Assembly: GCF_003219795.1 (NCBI RefSeq)
Contig: NZ_QJVC01000023.1
Coordinates: 1 to 63,581 of the forward strand
DNA from: Arthrobacter psychrolactophilus
GTDB taxonomy: Bacteria > Actinomycetota > Actinomycetes > Actinomycetales > Micrococcaceae
DNA length: 63,581 nt
Reading direction: 5' to 3'
Below the pieces are notes generated by a model that was not told the DNA's origin, did no database searches, and was given only the letters and a program-made list of their open reading frames with translations. Below are positions 56,706-63,581 of the stretch, in pieces. A program made the translations under genes and the position numbers. Every line of letters begins with the position of its first letter. The stretch's first letter is position 1.

Positions 56706-57449
56706 ATGGCGCTTCCAGAACCCCCGCACCGCATCCCCCAGGCGCCCAGCCGCGCTGGCATGAAGGGGTTGACCGTCCGGCAAAAAAAGATCCTTGAGTG
56801 CATTCAGCGCTCGATCGCTGACAAGGGCTACCCGCCCTCGATGCGTGAGATTGGCGACGCTGTGGGTCTCGCGAGCCTCTCCAGCGTCACGCACCAGCTG
56901 ACCCAGCTCGAACGTCATGGCTACCTGCGTCGTGACCCCAAGCGCCCCCGCGCCATGGAGGTCCTGATCCCGCTCGTGCTGGATAACGGCGCCGTCGAGA
57001 TCGAGGGCGTCAGCTCACCTGCAAGCCTGCGCAGTTCCAACGGCCTGAATTTCGCCGAATTGAGCAGCTCCTCGGACACGGCATTTGTTCCCCTCGTGGG
57101 ACGCATTGCGGCGGGCGGTCCGATTCTGGCCGATCAGTCGGTGGATGACATCATGCCGTTGCCCCGCCAGATTGTTGGCAGTGGCGAGCTGTTTATGCTC
57201 AAGGTTCATGGTGACTCCATGATCGATGCCGCTATCTGCGACGGCGACTGGGTCGTTGTCCGGCAACAGCAAACCGCCAACAACGGCGACATCGTGGCGG
57301 CACTGCTCGAAGATGAGGCCACCGTCAAGACCTTCCGTCAGCGCGATGGACACACCTGGCTCTTGCCGCAGAACACCCGCTACGAGCCCATCCTCGGTGA
57401 CCATGCCACCATCATGGGCAAGGTTGTCTCGGTGCTTCGCAGCCTGTAA
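56706..57449 (+). CDS. lexA: LexA repressor
   Basis: The 247-residue SOS master repressor and RecA-stimulated self-cleaving protease. The winged helix-turn-helix (about 18-85; [22 protein letters not shown]) is followed by a linker, the cleavage site Ala136-Gly137 in RIAAGGP, the catalytic Ser171 in HGDSMID and Lys208 in ATVKTF. GGA lies 5 nt before ATG 56706, and AAAGGACC lies further up. Within this window LexA boxes precede lexA itself, the LysM gene and the radical SAM gene at 43109. Confidence 0.97.
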   Translation: MALPEPPHRIPQAPSRAGMKGLTVRQKKILECIQRSIADKGYPPSMREIGDAVGLASLSSVTHQLTQLERHGYLRRDPKRPRAMEVLIPLVLDNGAVEIEGVSSPASLRSSNGLNFAELSSSSDTAFVPLVGRIAAGGPILADQSVDDIMPLPRQIVGSGELFMLKVHGDSMIDAAICDGDWVVVRQQQTANNGDIVAALLEDEATVKTFRQRDGHTWLLPQNTRYEPILGDHATIMGKVVSVLRSL

Positions 57450-57488
57450 TTACTGTCGCAGCCTCTGATGGCACGACGACGTTAAGAC

Positions 57489-57528
57489 AAGGGAGGCGCC
57501 CATCCAGGGTTGGATGGGCGCCTCCCTT
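57489..57528. terminator. Bidirectional terminator between lexA and the dinG-type gene
   Basis: An 18-bp perfect stem (57489-57506 with 57511-57528) around GGGT, in the 91-bp gap between convergent stops. Confidence 0.85.
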
Positions 57529-57540
57529 GCGCTGTTAACG

Positions 57541-59568
57541 CTATTTTCCCGAGAGTCGCTTCAGGGCCGACAACGCCACCGAGCGGTCCTTGGTAGACCA
57601 GAACGGCGGCAGCGCTGCACGCAGGAAGCCACCGTAGCTAGCGTTGGCAAGACGTGAGTCCAGCACGGCTACAACACCACGGTCCTGGCTTGAACGAATC
57701 AAGCGACCAACACCCTGAGCCAGCCTGACCGCGGCATGGGTGGCCGAGATGGCGATAAAGCCATCTCCACCGCTTTGCGAGACGGCACGTGCCCGGGCCG
57801 TCACGAGCGGATCATCAGGTCGCGGGAAGGGGATCCTGTCGATGACCACGAGGCGACACGAGGCGCCTTGCACGTCAACGCCTTGCCACAGTGACATGGT
57901 GCCAAAGAGGCAGGTGTCGGGTTCGTCGGCGAATTGTTTAATGAGCCCAGACATGGAGGACTCTCCCTGACACAGGATCTTGACCTTGAGTTTCTTCCGA
58001 AGCTTTTCGGCCGCATCCTCGGCGGCACGCCGTGAAGAAAACAAGGCCAGCGTTCCTCCGCCGGCAGCCGTGATCAGGTCGCTGAGTTCATCCAGTTGTT
58101 CTGGCGACATGCCAAAACCAGGCTTTTTCAGGTGGGCAGCTACGTACAGCATGCCCTGTTTAGGGTAATCAAAGGGAGATCCGACGTCGGCCCCACTCCA
58201 GCTGGGAGCACTAGGTCCAAGAAGTCCCAGCCCGCCCGCCGTGGCCTGGAAGGATTCACCAATAGCCAAGGTCGCCGAGGTCAGCACGACGGTGCGATCG
58301 GTAAAGAGCCCCTCACGCAATTTCATAGCCACGCTCAGGGGCGCGATATTCAGGACCGCCGGTTCGCTCTCGTCGGCTTTTTGATATCCCTGACCAGGAA
58401 TGAAGTTGCCTGGACGGGAGGCCCATACCACCTCGCGAGCGTCGTTGGCGACCAGGAGGCGCTCACACAGGTCAAAGATGAGGTTGAGCCGTGAACGGGC
58501 GATGGAGCGCCCACCGTCGGCGGCCGCGTTTCCGTCCGGCTTAGAGTCCGACAGTGCGACACGGACAGCGTCTCGCACCTGCTCGATCGCCTGGTTCTGC
58601 GTCTCGTTGAGCCCGTTAGGCAACAAGCCTTCGGGCACACCGGCTAGGGCCAGGTCCAGAGCCGCAGCGCTGGCATGCAGTGTCTCCACGGGAACGGCTG
58701 TGTGCTTACGGGTGCTGGAGGCTGCGGCCTGAATCATTTGCACGGACAACTGCCCTGTCACGGCACCCGTGACTCGATCCTGCAGTTCGTGAGCCTCATC
58801 TACCACCACGACGTCGTACTCGGGTAGCACGGCGATGCCTTCAAAGGCACTGATCGCCAGCATGGCGTGGTTGGTCACTACAATGTCAGCGTTGGCGCCG
58901 CGGGCACGGGCCAATTCGGCAAAACATTCAGTCGCCAGGGGACACTTTTGAGCGCCCAAGCATTCCATGGAGGTGACAGAGACCTGACGCCAGGCCTTAT
59001 CGGTCACACCAGGCACGAGCTCATCACGGTCACCGGTTTCGGTGTCCTGAGCCCATTCGCGCAGCCGAACAACTTCCTTCCCCAATTGCGAGGTAGGTCC
59101 GGAGCTTGCCCCCGGTAGATGGGCAACGCTGGTATCTTCGCCGAGGGTGAAGAGCGCGCCTTCGCCCGTGTCTTCAGAGGGGAAACCTCCGCCAAGTTTC
59201 TGCTTGCAGACGTAGTTGCTACGCCCCTTGACCAAGGCCACGTCAATAGCTCGCGGCAGAATAGGCTCCAAAGCGGCCAGAAGAAGCGGAACATCACGTC
59301 CCACGATCTGCGCCTGCAGGGCGAGCGTGGCCGTGGCAATCACGGCCGGCTTCTCACTCGTGAGCGCATTGACGATCAGCGGGATCAGATAAGCCAGGGA
59401 CTTTCCCGTGCCGGTTCCCGCCTGAACCAGAAGGTGATCGCCGCTTTCAATGGCGGCCACAACACGGCGCACCATTTCATGCTGGCCATCACGGCGCTGG
59501 CCGCCCATGGATTCAACCGCTTTGTCGAGAAGCGCTAGAGCTTGTTGCGAAAAGTCACTCTCAGGCAT
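57541..59568 (-). CDS. dinG: DinG-type (XPD-like) ATP-dependent DNA helicase
   Basis: A 675-residue superfamily 2 helicase. Walker A is AGTGTGKSLAYLIP (about residue 50); four cysteines (NYVCKQK, then ECLGAQKCPLATECF) would hold the 4Fe-4S cluster of the XPD/DinG group; DEAH is in VVVDEAHELQD; SLWQGVDVQG and QGVGRLIRS are the C-terminal motifs. I start at ATG 59568, which overlaps hflX by 8 bp and suggests coupling; the longer frame lies in hflX. No LexA box is close by, so despite the name SOS control is not evident. Confidence 0.92.
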   Translation of the reverse strand: MPESDFSQQALALLDKAVESMGGQRRDGQHEMVRRVVAAIESGDHLLVQAGTGTGKSLAYLIPLIVNALTSEKPAVIATATLALQAQIVGRDVPLLLAALEPILPRAIDVALVKGRSNYVCKQKLGGGFPSEDTGEGALFTLGEDTSVAHLPGASSGPTSQLGKEVVRLREWAQDTETGDRDELVPGVTDKAWRQVSVTSMECLGAQKCPLATECFAELARARGANADIVVTNHAMLAISAFEGIAVLPEYDVVVVDEAHELQDRVTGAVTGQLSVQMIQAAASSTRKHTAVPVETLHASAAALDLALAGVPEGLLPNGLNETQNQAIEQVRDAVRVALSDSKPDGNAAADGGRSIARSRLNLIFDLCERLLVANDAREVVWASRPGNFIPGQGYQKADESEPAVLNIAPLSVAMKLREGLFTDRTVVLTSATLAIGESFQATAGGLGLLGPSAPSWSGADVGSPFDYPKQGMLYVAAHLKKPGFGMSPEQLDELSDLITAAGGGTLALFSSRRAAEDAAEKLRKKLKVKILCQGESSMSGLIKQFADEPDTCLFGTMSLWQGVDVQGASCRLVVIDRIPFPRPDDPLVTARARAVSQSGGDGFIAISATHAAVRLAQGVGRLIRSSQDRGVVAVLDSRLANASYGGFLRAALPPFWSTKDRSVALSALKRLSGK

Positions 59569-61231
59569 GCTGGACAAAGGGCTCAACCTCGGCGGCAAGG
59601 TCTTCACGGACGCGAACCGTCGCCAAGGTGCCATGCTCGCCATGCTCAACGGAGATGATCTCTGCATCTGTGCGGTGAAGCTTGTTCAGGACGTCGCCGC
59701 GATCGTAAGGAATCAGCAGCGTCAGAGTCACGCTCGGGTGCGGGATCGCCTCGCTGATGGCCTCCAGCAGCTCCTCGATGCCGGCACCGGTGCGAGCCGA
59801 GACAACAATCGTGCGTGGCTCATGCTGGCGCAGGCGTTCGATGACGAAGGGGTCAGCAATGTCGGCCTTGTTCAAGATGATGATCTCGGGGATCTTCAAG
59901 GCGTCCACCTCGGCAAAGACGGTACGGACAGCCGCGATCTGCCCTTCCGGATCCGGGTGAGAGGCATCCACGATGTGCAGAATCAAATCCGCGTCGGCGA
60001 CCTCTTCCAGAGTGGAACGGAAGGCCTCAACGAGCTGGGTCGGCAAGGAGCGCACAAAGCCCACGGTATCGACAAGGGTGTACCCCAGACCATCCGCGGT
60101 CTCGGTCTTGCGGACCGTAGGATCAAGGGTGGCGAACAAGGCGTTCTCAACCAAGACCCCGGCATCCGTCAGACGGTTCAACAGGGAAGACTTACCGGCG
60201 TTCGTGTAACCCGCGATGGCCACCGAGGGTACGCTGTTGCGCTTACGGTTGGCTCGCTTGGTTTCCCGGGCTGGCTGCATGGCGGCGATTTCACGCCGCA
60301 GCTTGGCCATACGGGTACGGATCTTTCGACGATCCAATTCCATCTTGGTCTCACCGGGACCACGGGAACCAATACCGCCACCGGCGGCACCAACTCGTCC
60401 ACCTGCCTGGCGGGACATGGATTCACCCCAGCCGCGCAGACGTGGAAGGAGGTATTCCATTTGTGCCAGTTCAACCTGTGCGCGACCCTCACGGGACTTG
60501 GCGTGCTGGGCGAAAATGTCCAGAATCAAGGCCGTCCGGTCAATGACCTTGACCTTGACGACTTCTTCCAAGGTACGGCGCTGCGACGGGGCCAGGTCAC
60601 CATCGATAATGACGGTGTCGGCGCCCGTGGCATGGACGATTTCTTTCAGTTCTTGGGCCTTACCAGTACCTAGGTAGGTGGCCGGATCTGGCTTAGCACG
60701 ACGCTGCACTAGGCCGTCGAGAACCTCGGAGCCTGCCGTTTCAGCCAAAGCAGCCAATTCTCGCAGGGAATTCTCGGCATCCGCCATGGTTCCCTTGGAC
60801 CACAATCCGGCCAGAACCACGCGTTCCAGACGCAACTGCCGGTATTCAACTTCGGTGACGTCTTCAAGCTCGGTGGACAGACTCGCCTTGCGGCGCAGCG
60901 CGTTACGATCGGCCAATTCGCTCTGGTCACCGTCAAAGCGGCTGTGCTGGAATTGCAGTGACGAGACAGCTTGGGCCTGGCCAGACAAGGGGCGAGTGGA
61001 GGGAACACCCTGATAAGGGTCCTGAGCTTCCACGTCGTCGTCTTCGCGCACGGCACGTCCGGCAGCGGCATCCTTGGCGAGGATACGATCAATCACGGCT
61101 TCAATCTCGGCAACAGACATGTCTGCTCCGGAATCGAGGGCGTCGGCTGAGCCGTGGGCGTTCACTCCATGCTTGCCGGTTTCGGGCAGCGCATTGTCGT
61201 CGGAACGAGAGTGTGCAGATGCGTGGGACAT
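59561..61231 (-). CDS. hflX: Ribosome-splitting GTPase HflX
   Basis: A 556-residue GTPase that splits stalled or stressed 70S ribosomes. The N-terminal HflX domain has ATYLGTGKAQELKE and IIDGDLAPSQRRTLEE; a Gly-rich linker (GGRVGAAGGGIGSRGPGE) follows; the G domain has GYTNAGKSS (about 342), DTVGF and NKAD. A hydrophilic N-terminal extension of about 100 residues is typical of actinobacteria. AAGGAG lies 3 nt before the ATG, a close spacing. The dinG-type gene overlaps its end. Confidence 0.95.
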   Translation of the reverse strand: MSHASAHSRSDDNALPETGKHGVNAHGSADALDSGADMSVAEIEAVIDRILAKDAAAGRAVREDDDVEAQDPYQGVPSTRPLSGQAQAVSSLQFQHSRFDGDQSELADRNALRRKASLSTELEDVTEVEYRQLRLERVVLAGLWSKGTMADAENSLRELAALAETAGSEVLDGLVQRRAKPDPATYLGTGKAQELKEIVHATGADTVIIDGDLAPSQRRTLEEVVKVKVIDRTALILDIFAQHAKSREGRAQVELAQMEYLLPRLRGWGESMSRQAGGRVGAAGGGIGSRGPGETKMELDRRKIRTRMAKLRREIAAMQPARETKRANRKRNSVPSVAIAGYTNAGKSSLLNRLTDAGVLVENALFATLDPTVRKTETADGLGYTLVDTVGFVRSLPTQLVEAFRSTLEEVADADLILHIVDASHPDPEGQIAAVRTVFAEVDALKIPEIIILNKADIADPFVIERLRQHEPRTIVVSARTGAGIEELLEAISEAIPHPSVTLTLLIPYDRGDVLNKLHRTDAEIISVEHGEHGTLATVRVREDLAAEVEPFVQHA

Positions 61232-61390
61232 ATTCTCCTTAAAGGGGCTTTACCTCAATCTTAGTCCGCCCCACCCTCACGCACACCTTTACCGCCACGG
61301 TGTTGTGGATAAAGTCACCGTGTCCTCCTAAGCACTCTTAGGCGCGCCTAGATACCCAACACGGCATTTCCCCACTAATCTGGCATAACT

Positions 61391-62029
61391 ATGGGTACTC
61401 AGGGTTCAGACCACTATTTCAGTTCACAGCCGTCCACACCGATGAAACGACGTCCTTTGAACGTCGTTCTCGCCGGTGAGAAACGCTCACTTCAGACCGC
61501 TGGCGGCATCTTTAGCCCCGACGGCGTCGACAAGGGCACCACGATCTTGCTTTCCGAGGCACCGCCGCCCTCCACCGAAGGCAATCTGCTCGACATCGGC
61601 TGCGGCTGGGGCCCCATTGCCCTGACACTGGCGCTGCGCTCCCCCGAGGCCACGGTATACGCCGTGGATGTCAACGAGCGTTCCCTCGAACTCACGACGG
61701 ACAATGCGAAGGCACTTGGGCTGGCTAACGTTCACGCCTCAACCCCAGAGGCCGTGGATCCTGAGATCCGCTTCAGCACAATCTGGTCCAACCCTCCCAT
61801 TCGGGTCGGCAAGGACGAGCTGCACGCCATCTTGTTGATGTGGCTGCCCCGCCTGGCCCACAATGGCAACGCCTACTTGGTAGTGCAGAAGAACCTTGGT
61901 TCGGATTCGCTGCAGCGCTGGCTCACGGTTGAGCTGGAGGAGCGTTTCCCCGAGGCAGGCTTCAAAGTGGTTCGCGACTCGACCAACAAGGCGTTCCGCA
62001 TTCTCCGCGTCACGCGTACCCAGCCGTAA
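61391..62029 (+). CDS. RsmC-type class I SAM-dependent methyltransferase
   Basis: A 212-residue MTS-fold methyltransferase. SDHYFSSQPST at the start, the AdoMet loop LLDIGCGWGPIALTLALRS, AVDVNERSLEL, and SNPPIRVGKDELHAILL, the NPP(F/Y)-type catalytic motif with Ile at the last place, fit the RsmC/RlmG group that methylates guanine N2 in rRNA; here only one domain is present. TAATCT lies 9 nt before the ATG and there is no ribosome site. It is divergent from hflX and convergent with dapF. Confidence 0.9.
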   Translation: MGTQGSDHYFSSQPSTPMKRRPLNVVLAGEKRSLQTAGGIFSPDGVDKGTTILLSEAPPPSTEGNLLDIGCGWGPIALTLALRSPEATVYAVDVNERSLELTTDNAKALGLANVHASTPEAVDPEIRFSTIWSNPPIRVGKDELHAILLMWLPRLAHNGNAYLVVQKNLGSDSLQRWLTVELEERFPEAGFKVVRDSTNKAFRILRVTRTQP

Positions 62030-62051
62030 ACGCAACCACAGCCGCAAAACT

Positions 62052-62091
62052 GAAGAAGCCGCCGGAACCATCAGGTTCCTGCGGCTTCTTC
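62052..62091. terminator. Bidirectional terminator between methyltransferase and dapF
   Basis: Arms 62052-62069 and 62074-62091 pair with one mismatch around ATCA, and TATTTCTAG follows on the plus strand. Confidence 0.8.
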
Positions 62092-62096
62092 TATTT

Positions 62097-63014
62097 CTAG
62101 GCTAGGACGCCGTCAGCGACGATCACGGCCGGGCCACTGAGCTCAACATGCTCGCGACCGTCCTCGCCCGGGAAGAATCGCACGCCCACCACGCCACCGG
62201 GGATTGTCACGCTCCACACGTCGGGAGCGTCGCTGCCAGCCCAGAAACGGGTTGCCGCAGCGGCAGCGCAGGCGCCGGTTCCGCACGACAGAGTCTCCCC
62301 CACCCCACGTTCGTGAACACGCATACTGATGTGTCCGACGTCGTCCGTCACCAGCGGCTGAGCCGGGACGGCAAATTCCACATTAGTGCCGTGCGGCGGA
62401 ACGGGCGTGACGGAGGGCGCCTCGTGAAGGTTGGCGGCAGCCAGTTCATCAAGATCACTCAGGGCGACGACTGTGTGCGGGTTCCCCATCGTGATGGAGA
62501 CGGCGGGTCGTTCGTCCGGCAAACCGAGCGTCTCGACGAGCGAGTCCATCCCCTTGCCGCGCGCTTCAGGGTGGATGAAGTCCCACGGGCCCATGTCCAC
62601 GCGGTAGCCGTCGTCCGTGCGCGAGACAATCTTGACGCCGGCGCGCGTGCCAATGGTCAATTCCTCGCCTGGCGCGAGCGTCACGAGGCCTTCGTTGATG
62701 AGGAAATGCACGAAGACGCGCACACCATTGCCGCACATTTCCGAGCGGGTGCCGTCGCCGTTGTTGTAGTCCATGAACCATTCGGCGGTGGGGTTCTCGA
62801 CGAGCAGTTCCACGCCTTCCGGCACGTGGCGTGAGCGGACGGCGCGGATGAGGCCGTCCCCACCCAGGCCGCGGCGGCGGTCGCACAGTGCGGCGATCTG
62901 CTCCGGCGACAGAGTCCGATCGCCGTCGGGATCGGCCAGCAAAACAAAGTCGTTGCCGGTGCCGTGGCCTTTGGAGAAGCGCAGGCCTGTCAAGGGTGCC
63001 AAAGTCTCAGTCAT
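62097..63014 (-). CDS. dapF: Diaminopimelate epimerase
   Basis: Converts LL- to meso-diaminopimelate, the step before lysine. The 305-residue protein has both active-site cysteines, Cys94 in SEMCGNGVR and the second in LSCGTGAC (about 243), plus KGHGTGNDFV at the start. TAGGCT lies 6 nt before the ATG and no ribosome site is visible, so the mRNA may be leaderless. In this bacterium it would serve lysine supply (for peptidoglycan or protein and perhaps for the Pls-type product). Confidence 0.96.
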   Translation of the reverse strand: MTETLAPLTGLRFSKGHGTGNDFVLLADPDGDRTLSPEQIAALCDRRRGLGGDGLIRAVRSRHVPEGVELLVENPTAEWFMDYNNGDGTRSEMCGNGVRVFVHFLINEGLVTLAPGEELTIGTRAGVKIVSRTDDGYRVDMGPWDFIHPEARGKGMDSLVETLGLPDERPAVSITMGNPHTVVALSDLDELAAANLHEAPSVTPVPPHGTNVEFAVPAQPLVTDDVGHISMRVHERGVGETLSCGTGACAAAAATRFWAGSDAPDVWSVTIPGGVVGVRFFPGEDGREHVELSGPAVIVADGVLA

Positions 63015-63350
63015 GGTTTAAGCCTAAGGCACCTTTACCCTCATGACGCACGACGTCGGACACCTCCTAGGTGTGTTGGGTCGGTTCTGGTTTGTGACGG
63101 GAAAGCCGTGCTTGTTCTGGGGGTGGCTCTGCCCGAAGACGGTTGCCGAGCACTCAAGATTGATTCAGGCGCTCACCGGGACAGGGCTTGAGACACTCGG
63201 TGGGTACATGGATTCAGATACTCACTGGGCGTCTAGGTGCAGGTGTGGTGTTGAGTGTAGATTCCTCCACAGCCCTTGTGGATGTGTGGTTGTTGCACAG
63301 ATTTGGGGTTGGTGGTGTTGTTTGTCAGTGCCCGGGATTAGAATATATGT
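63015..63350. other. Intergenic region between dapF and the DUF222 gene
   Basis: 336 bp between divergent starts. It probably contains both promoters. TAGAAT (63339-63344) 6 nt before the ATG at 63351 is a candidate -10. An open frame on the plus strand (63043-63576) is Trp/Arg/Cys-rich and runs in the wrong frame over the DUF222 gene, so I do not count it. I see no RNA gene or strong repeat. Confidence 0.6.
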
Positions 63351-63581
63351 ATGGATGAAACGACAAAGGTGTCGGAGCAATCGATACCAGATGCGCAGGG
63401 CGGACGAGTGGGTGATCATGTTCATCAGCTCCTTCATCTCGCTCGCGCACTCAACCACGCCACCACCGTTTCTGAGGCTGGTGCGTCGTCTCCTGGGGTG
63501 TTGGTGGGTGCGCCGTTTGGTGTGGAGTTGGGTGGGTTGTCGGATCTGGAGTGTGTGGGGTGGGCTCAGGATTTAGAGCGG
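63351..63581 (+). CDS. DUF222 (13E12-type) HNH endonuclease family protein, N-terminal part
   Basis: The first 77 codons of a gene cut by the window end. The text begins MDETTKVSEQS, has the helix HQLLHLARALNHATTVSEAG and ends GLSDLECVGWAQDLER, which resembles the start of DUF222 proteins of Micrococcaceae; those usually carry a C-terminal HNH nuclease domain, which is not visible here. Start ATG 63351 has a -10 6 nt upstream and no ribosome site. Codon use is less GC-biased at third positions and richer in GTG/TGT than the neighbours, as is common for this multicopy family. Confidence 0.65.
   Translation, partial: MDETTKVSEQSIPDAQGGRVGDHVHQLLHLARALNHATTVSEAGASSPGVLVGAPFGVELGGLSDLECVGWAQDLER

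Noticed and set aside
63337-63352. LexA box before the DUF222 gene
   Set aside because: GAATATATGTAT keeps only about five of eight fixed positions of GAAC-N4-GTTC; too weak, although such genes sometimes have SOS boxes.
63043-63576. 177-codon frame on the plus strand at the right end
   Set aside because: Trp-, Arg- and Cys-rich translation without any domain; the DUF222 gene occupies the same DNA in another frame.

Overview
The window is a piece of actinobacterial chromosome, most likely from a Micrococcaceae member of the Arthrobacter type. Pointers are the GC-rich, Ala-rich coding style, a mycothiol-dependent maleylpyruvate isomerase-type protein, the priA form of hisA, DUF5302, DUF1844, Rv2578c-type radical SAM and DUF222 proteins, a LexA box of the GAAC-N4-GTTC kind, and the order argC-J-B-D-F-R-G-H. 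Most of the window is conserved housekeeping DNA. I see no prophage, insertion sequence, tRNA or CRISPR array. A Pls-type synthetase cassette at about 24.9-32 kb is the main accessory-looking region.

Layout. 1-424 is the upstream leader of an rRNA operon that points left out of the window (boxA/boxC and a probable promoter), followed by a strong terminator behind tyrS. 425-8260 holds tyrS, helR/helD (RNA polymerase recycling), apt, a GNAT acetyltransferase, two alkylbase DNA glycosylases in divergent arrangement, a small tautomerase and a DinB/MDMPI-type protein, followed by a 54-bp minisatellite (8271-8570). 8652-17367 is the complete arginine operon on the minus strand, with ArgR-like operators before argC and argG. 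After a quinone oxidoreductase comes a 2010-residue secreted, sortase-anchored enzyme with both an alpha-amylase and a pullulanase catalytic domain (18545-24577). Its upstream region carries two LacI-family operators and is shared with the divergent synthetase.

24891-31958 holds a Pls/PosA-type membrane synthetase (A-T plus three tandem acyltransferase-like C domains, 1316 residues), an M1 metallopeptidase, a homoserine dehydrogenase paralogue and, convergent to them, a 4'-phosphopantetheinyl transferase. Read by hand, the A-domain code is close to a known lysine code, so a poly- or oligo-lysine-type cationic product, with its own hydrolase and carrier-activating enzyme, is the best hypothesis.

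32014-46386 contains ppk2, a YtrA-type regulator with a DUF1648 membrane protein and a CGNR protein, pheST, a four-gene envelope cluster (two paralogous lipoproteins, an HExxH membrane protein, a SIMPL protein), an acyl-CoA ligase, a radical SAM gene with a perfect LexA box, DUF5302, a Nudix hydrolase and an MFS exporter. 46477-49342 is an rRNA methyltransferase and the infC-rpmI-rplT operon; infC starts at ATT and has a hairpin-rich leader. 49646-55916 has DUF1844, an MFS transporter, SseB and the his genes priA, a 51-aa membrane protein, hisH, hisB and hisC. 56058-57449 is the divergent LysM/lexA pair with two LexA boxes. 57541-63014 holds dinG-type helicase, hflX, an RsmC-type methyltransferase and dapF. 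The right end cuts a DUF222/HNH-type gene.

A recurring feature is genes without a Shine-Dalgarno sequence whose -10 hexamer lies 6-7 nt before the start codon, that is, probable leaderless transcripts. All assignments are by reading the sequence; no database search was run.
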